Shown: positions 23,155-26,664 of the stretch, piece after piece
How the letters are laid out: each line of letters starts with the position of its first letter
Numbering within the stretch: the stretch's first letter is position 1
NCBI GenBank assembly: GCA_002493755.1
Contig: DKZT01000018.1
Location: 1-26,664 of the forward strand
Reading direction: 5' to 3'
Length of the DNA: 26,664 nucleotides
From: Ruminococcaceae bacterium UBA7067
GTDB lineage: Bacteria; Bacillota; Clostridia; Oscillospirales; Acutalibacteraceae
Position numbers and translations under genes: made by a program
Notes under the pieces: generated by a model
The model's input: only the letters and a program-made list of their open reading frames with translations
The model's database searches: none
What the model was told of the DNA's origin: nothing

Positions 23155-23888
23155 GAAATATCCTCCTCACAATTTCGTATGACGGCAAGACATATCACGG
23201 CTGGCAGATTCAGAAAAATGCGCTGACTGTTCAGGAGGTTTTCCAAAGCTCGCTTGAAAAAATAATAGGCAGTGATTTCACCGTAAAAGGCTGCAGCAGA
23301 ACTGACTCGGGCGTTCACGCAAATATGTATTGTATTAATGTAATGACTGAGCATAGAATCCCCGCCGAGCGTCTTAAATGCGCTATGAACCGTTTTTTGC
23401 CGCCTGACATAGCCGTGCTGAAAAGCGAAGAGGTCGGTCTTGATTTTCACGCCCGATACTCCTGCAAAAGCAAGGAGTATGTGTATAAAATTTGGAACCG
23501 TGAGGAGAGAAACCCGTTTTTAAACGGCTATGCACTTCACTACCGATACAGCCTTGATGAACAAATGCTTAATAAGGCGGCGCAGGCGTATGTCGGTCCT
23601 CACGATTTTACATCCTTTTGCACACCCGATAAACGTGAAAAAGGCGACTTTACGAGAACAGTCAAGCATTTCACGGTTACGAGGAGCGGAGATTTAGTTG
23701 AAATGAGGGTTGAAGCTGACGGCTTCCTTTATAATATGGTCAGAATTATGGTGGGTACGCTCCTGAGGATAGCTCAGGGAAAAATAGGGGAAAATGATAT
23801 TCCGAATATCTTAAATGCAAAAAACAGAAAAGCCGCAGGGCCTACTGCACCTGCGTGCGGGCTTTACCTGAATAAGGTAAATTACTAA
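23121..23888 (+). CDS. truA: tRNA pseudouridine(38-40) synthase TruA
   Basis: Makes pseudouridine at positions 38-40 of the tRNA anticodon stem. About 255 residues from this start. RNILLTISYDGKTYHGWQIQKN begins the core, CSRTDSGVHANMY carries the catalytic Asp, and FDFH-type and DFTSFCTPDKREKGDFTRTV segments follow. FLYNMVRIMVGTLLRIAQGK is the conserved C-terminal helix. ATG 23121 has GGAG 7 bases before it and overlaps ecfT. ATG 23151 (ATGA overlap with the ecfT stop) starts closer to the conserved core but lacks a ribosome site. The ecfA1-ecfA2-ecfT-truA order is a common Firmicutes arrangement. Confidence 0.95.
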   Translation: MQHIPACDSQMRNILLTISYDGKTYHGWQIQKNALTVQEVFQSSLEKIIGSDFTVKGCSRTDSGVHANMYCINVMTEHRIPAERLKCAMNRFLPPDIAVLKSEEVGLDFHARYSCKSKEYVYKIWNREERNPFLNGYALHYRYSLDEQMLNKAAQAYVGPHDFTSFCTPDKREKGDFTRTVKHFTVTRSGDLVEMRVEADGFLYNMVRIMVGTLLRIAQGKIGENDIPNILNAKNRKAAGPTAPACGLYLNKVNY

Positions 23889-23899
23889 GGAGATTCTTT

Positions 23900-25204
23900 A
23901 TGGCAAAGGAAAGTAAGGAAAAGGAAAAAGAGAAAAAGGAAAAGAAAAGGGCTGATATAAAAAAGCGCTATAAAACCGAAAAGCAGCCGAAAATTCCTCA
24001 GAAAATACCGACTGAATATACATTCTCTCACGCTGTTGAGGAAGAAAAAGCCGAAGCGCCGGTTGCAAAGGACGTTATTTCCTCAAGGGCGAAAACAGCA
24101 GTGCTGATACTTCTTGTGTGTCTGCTGTCTGTTATAATAGCCACAGGCTGGAACTATATTGCACCTGATAAGCTTATTAACAGCATACAGAAGGGACTTT
24201 CCGGCAAAAACGGAGATGATTTTCCCACAAGCATTTCCGGCACTAAAATAAGCGGAGGTAATTTCCAATACTCCGCAGGCTATCTTACATATGTAAGCGA
24301 CACCTCTCTTATCTGCCTTAACAAATCGGCAGGAAAGGTTGTTGACAGACCAATCAGCTTTTCCCAGCCTGCGCTTAAAATATCTGGCGACAACATATTA
24401 ACATACAATATAAACGGGAAAGGCTATCAGGTTGACTCGGTAGGCGAAACAAAGGTTAAAAACGAGCTTGATAATCCTATAATTCAGGGCGACATAGCAA
24501 GCAACGGCACTCACGGCTTTATAACAACCGAGGAGGGGTATTTGTCGAAGCTCTCCGTTTTCACTTCAAGCAACAAACAGATTTTTGCGTATTACTTTTC
24601 TGACTATTATGCAACGTCAATGACTTTGAATCAATCAGGCACACAAGCCGCAGTTGCAACTGTTTCATCAAACAACGGAGATTTTAAATCTGTAATATAT
24701 ATTCTTGATTTTTCAAAGGAAGAACCTGTTGCAACGGTTGATTTAGGAGAAAGCCTGATTTACAGCTGCGAATTTATGGATAACGGCTCAGTCGCTGCCA
24801 TCGGCGATAACCAGGCTGTTGTGATAAAATCAAATTACAGCGATGTTGAAAAATACAGCTACGACGGGCTTACACTCACGTCCTTTGCCTTTGACCGTTC
24901 TCTGGGCGGCGTTATTTCTCTTTCACCGTCAAGCGACGGCGGCAACTGCCACATTGTTTATATAAATAAGAACGGTGCATTGGAGAAAATAACAGACACA
25001 CAGTACAGAATTTTATCAATCGATTTGTACGGCGGCAGAATAGCTGCCTTGTGTGACGGCGGAATAACGGCGTTCTTTACATCGGGAGGTAATGAAATCG
25101 GAACATCCGACTCGGGTCTTGATGCTCAGAGCCTGACGATGTACAGTGAGAACAGCGTCTATGTTCTTGGTATTACCGAGATAAGAGAAATCAGCGCGCC
25201 TTGA
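23900..25204 (+). CDS. DUF5711-like membrane-anchored beta-propeller protein
   Basis: A 434-residue protein of unknown function. The first about 35 residues are highly charged, mainly Lys and Glu. One membrane segment follows (about residues 64-86, AVLILLVCLLSVIIATGW), then a large extracytoplasmic domain made of repeated beta strands. Examples are SAGYLTYVSDTSLICLNKSAGK, the SGDNILTYNINGKGYQVDS stretch and MDNGSVAAIGDNQAVVIK, typical of WD40/PQQ-like propeller blades. This layout is that of the DUF5711 family in Clostridia; the assignment is from memory of the pattern. It follows truA by 11 bases with AAGGAG and precedes cvpA. No enzyme motif is seen. Confidence 0.8.
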   Translation: MAKESKEKEKEKKEKKRADIKKRYKTEKQPKIPQKIPTEYTFSHAVEEEKAEAPVAKDVISSRAKTAVLILLVCLLSVIIATGWNYIAPDKLINSIQKGLSGKNGDDFPTSISGTKISGGNFQYSAGYLTYVSDTSLICLNKSAGKVVDRPISFSQPALKISGDNILTYNINGKGYQVDSVGETKVKNELDNPIIQGDIASNGTHGFITTEEGYLSKLSVFTSSNKQIFAYYFSDYYATSMTLNQSGTQAAVATVSSNNGDFKSVIYILDFSKEEPVATVDLGESLIYSCEFMDNGSVAAIGDNQAVVIKSNYSDVEKYSYDGLTLTSFAFDRSLGGVISLSPSSDGGNCHIVYINKNGALEKITDTQYRILSIDLYGGRIAALCDGGITAFFTSGGNEIGTSDSGLDAQSLTMYSENSVYVLGITEIREISAP

Positions 25205-25222
25205 GTTGTGAATAATTTGTTG

Positions 25223-25251
25223 TTGTATTTTTGTTTGATTTATGATATATT
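25223..25251 (+). promoter_or_regulatory. Possible promoter of cvpA-pgsA
   Basis: TTGTAT at 25223-25228, a 17-base spacer and TATATT at 25246-25251, preceded by TG at 25243-25244 (extended -10). It sits in the 85-base gap after the DUF5711-like gene. Confidence 0.5.
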
Positions 25252-25289
25252 TTAGCCTAAGAAGCTGAAATACTCTTTTGAGGTTGCGT

Positions 25290-25970
25290 ATGAATATATT
25301 TTTAGACGGGTTAATACTTGTAATTCTCGTATTATTTACAATAATCGGAGTACGTAAGGGGCTTATCAGAAGTGTGATAAATCTTTTCGGTACTGTTTTT
25401 TCGGCATATTTTTCAGGAATTGCCGCTAAGGCGTGCGCTCAGTGGATATATGCTTCAATGATAAAGCAGAGCATAATCAGTTCGGTTTCCGATTCGCTCA
25501 CGGCTTCGGCAGGAGAGGGCGCATTAAGCACCGTTAATGATATAATCGAGAGTCTGCCCGACTTTATCAAGGCGATCGTTCCGAATGCGGAAGCGTCAAC
25601 TCAGCTTCAGGACGCGCTGAACAGCGGCATTAATTCAATAGCGGCGGCGGTTGAACAGCTGGTATCGCCTGTTGTTACGGTAATATTATCAATAGCACTG
25701 ACGGTTGTTTTATTTGTGCTTTTTATGGTTTTGGTAAGATTTATTTCCCGTGCCGTAACAAGAGTGTGCCGTATTCCCGTGCTTTTCGGTGTGAACAGAA
25801 CGCTCGGCGGCATTTTGGGACTGCTAAAGGGTGTTGTTTTGATTATGCTTGCCGTTTCTCTGCTGAGGTTGCTGTCCGATTTCGGCGCGTCAAATCAACA
25901 GACAATCGACAATACATACTTATTTAAGTTGTTTTATAATTTTAATATTTTCAGCTTTATATTCAGATAA
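25290..25970 (+). CDS. CvpA family membrane protein
   Basis: A 226-residue protein with four hydrophobic segments: LDGLILVILVLFTIIGVRKG (N-terminal), a second near residues 28-45, a third around VVTVILSIALTVVLFVLFMV, and a fourth around GGILGLLKGVVLIMLAVSLL. The opening LDGLILVILVLFTIIGVRKGL and the late GxxxGLLKG stretch are the CvpA/colicin V production family pattern. A soluble, serine/alanine-rich stretch of about 70 residues lies between the second and third segments. The frame opens at TTG 25278, but GAGG at 25280-25283 places the start at ATG 25290. The cellular role of CvpA proteins is not well defined. Confidence 0.9.
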   Translation: MNIFLDGLILVILVLFTIIGVRKGLIRSVINLFGTVFSAYFSGIAAKACAQWIYASMIKQSIISSVSDSLTASAGEGALSTVNDIIESLPDFIKAIVPNAEASTQLQDALNSGINSIAAAVEQLVSPVVTVILSIALTVVLFVLFMVLVRFISRAVTRVCRIPVLFGVNRTLGGILGLLKGVVLIMLAVSLLRLLSDFGASNQQTIDNTYLFKLFYNFNIFSFIFR

Positions 25971-26001
25971 GCTTAATCAGCTTGATTCGGGAGGGGAAAA
26001 A

Positions 26002-26580
26002 ATGGGTTTACAAAAAAACGCAGAGGATAAAATCATTACAATTCCAAACCTGCTTTCAATGTTCAGAATTGTATTGATTGTTCCTATGGTAATTTTCTTT
26101 GTCTATAAAAATTACATTGGAGCTGTGCTGTGCATTGTTATTTCCGGTTTAAGCGATATGTTCGACGGTATGATAGCCAGACGCTTCAACCAGATAAGCA
26201 AGCTCGGCAAAATGCTCGACCCGATTGCCGATAAGCTCACGCTTGTCGCAGTAATTATCTGTATCGGTATATTGATTCCGAATGTCAGACTTCTTGTCAT
26301 AATACTTGCGGCTAAGGATATTTTAATGCTTCTCGGCGGTGCATACCTTATTCACCGCAGCATCACACCTCCTGCTGCAAAATGGTACGGAAAGATTGCA
26401 ACGGTTGTGTTTTACATTTCGGTAACCACAGTAGTCGCTATCGAGGTTTTCGGCGGCGCGGCAATGGCTGCACAGCTTTCTGTACTGATTACCGTCTTGC
26501 TGACAATTACATCGTGCGTAATGGTATTCGCGCTTGTAATGTATGCCATTTTGTTTTTTCAGCTTTTAAAAAATAATTGA
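26002..26580 (+). CDS. pgsA: CDP-alcohol phosphatidyltransferase (probable PgsA, CDP-diacylglycerol--glycerol-3-phosphate 3-phosphatidyltransferase)
   Basis: A 192-residue membrane enzyme of phospholipid synthesis, which would make phosphatidylglycerol phosphate from CDP-diacylglycerol and glycerol-3-phosphate. It starts at an ATG preceded by GGGAGGGG and opens with NLLSMFRIVLIVPMVIFFV, the typical PgsA beginning. DMFDGMIARRFNQISKLGKM followed by LDPIAD (about residues 52-77) fits the family signature D-x2-DG-x2-AR-x8-G-x3-D-x3-D exactly. Several membrane helices follow. The PgsA assignment over cardiolipin synthase rests on length and the start motif. The gene is 31 bases after cvpA. Confidence 0.9.
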   Translation: MGLQKNAEDKIITIPNLLSMFRIVLIVPMVIFFVYKNYIGAVLCIVISGLSDMFDGMIARRFNQISKLGKMLDPIADKLTLVAVIICIGILIPNVRLLVIILAAKDILMLLGGAYLIHRSITPPAAKWYGKIATVVFYISVTTVVAIEVFGGAAMAAQLSVLITVLLTITSCVMVFALVMYAILFFQLLKNN

Positions 26581-26664
26581 AAATTAGTAACTTGCGAAAT
26601 TAAAGAAAATATTGTTACACCCCTAAGTAAGCTAAACGATAATTTAGTTTAGAGTTTTGAGTCG

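Noticed and set aside
26611..26664. AT-rich repeats near the window end as a structured element or CRISPR
   Set aside because: Only short TTTAG/CTAAA matches; no spaced repeats or stable stem followed by T residues.

Overview
The window looks like chromosomal DNA from a low-to-moderate GC Gram-positive anaerobe of the Clostridia, most likely a Ruminococcus-like member of the Oscillospirales/Ruminococcaceae. The reasons are a T-box riboswitch in front of alaS, AGGAGG-type ribosome binding sites, clear sigma-A promoters, a biotin carboxyltransferase trio typical of anaerobes, and the ECF module next to truA. The genus assignment is inference.

Layout. (1) 1-3572: a 3'-truncated tRNA-Val on the minus strand faces away from alaS. 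Two sigma-A promoters stand back to back, and alaS has a T-box leader with an intrinsic terminator. A small GNAT-like hypothetical follows alaS. (2) 3653-6836: three genes encode a carboxyltransferase of the acyl-CoA carboxylase beta type, a free biotin carrier and an oxaloacetate-type carboxyltransferase. The set matches the 12S-1.3S-5S composition of a transcarboxylase, and no membrane decarboxylase subunit is present. A strong terminator closes it. (3) 10763-6904, minus strand: ABC ATPase, ABC-2 permease, flavodoxin-family reductase, and an AraC regulator with a GyrI-like sensor domain. (4) 11092-15899: a TetR regulator behind tandem 17-bp direct repeats, a membrane-anchored alpha/beta hydrolase, a stand-alone condensation-type acyltransferase broken by a one-base frameshift, a small acyl carrier protein, and an acyl-activating enzyme that stops after its core domain and runs in frame into an SCP2 lipid-binding domain. 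This is the accessory part of the window and the most unusual. (5) 16064-26580: a long co-directional housekeeping run of ruvC-ruvA-ruvB-glmM-rRNA methyltransferase-ecfA1-ecfA2-ecfT-truA-DUF5711 protein-cvpA-pgsA.

How the genes work together. Region 2 would move a carboxyl group through biotin between a CoA ester and pyruvate/oxaloacetate. In region 4, the ligase-like protein would activate an acyl group, the carrier would hold it on phosphopantetheine, the condensation protein would join it to an amine or alcohol, and the hydrolase and SCP2 domain would handle or release a lipid-like product. Two lesions, the frameshift and the lost ligase C-terminal lobe, suggest that this cluster is decaying, rearranged or mis-assembled in this sequence. 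Region 5 covers Holliday junction processing, amino-sugar synthesis for the cell wall, RNA modification, vitamin uptake and phospholipid synthesis.

The last 84 bases (26581-26664) hold no gene or clear signal.
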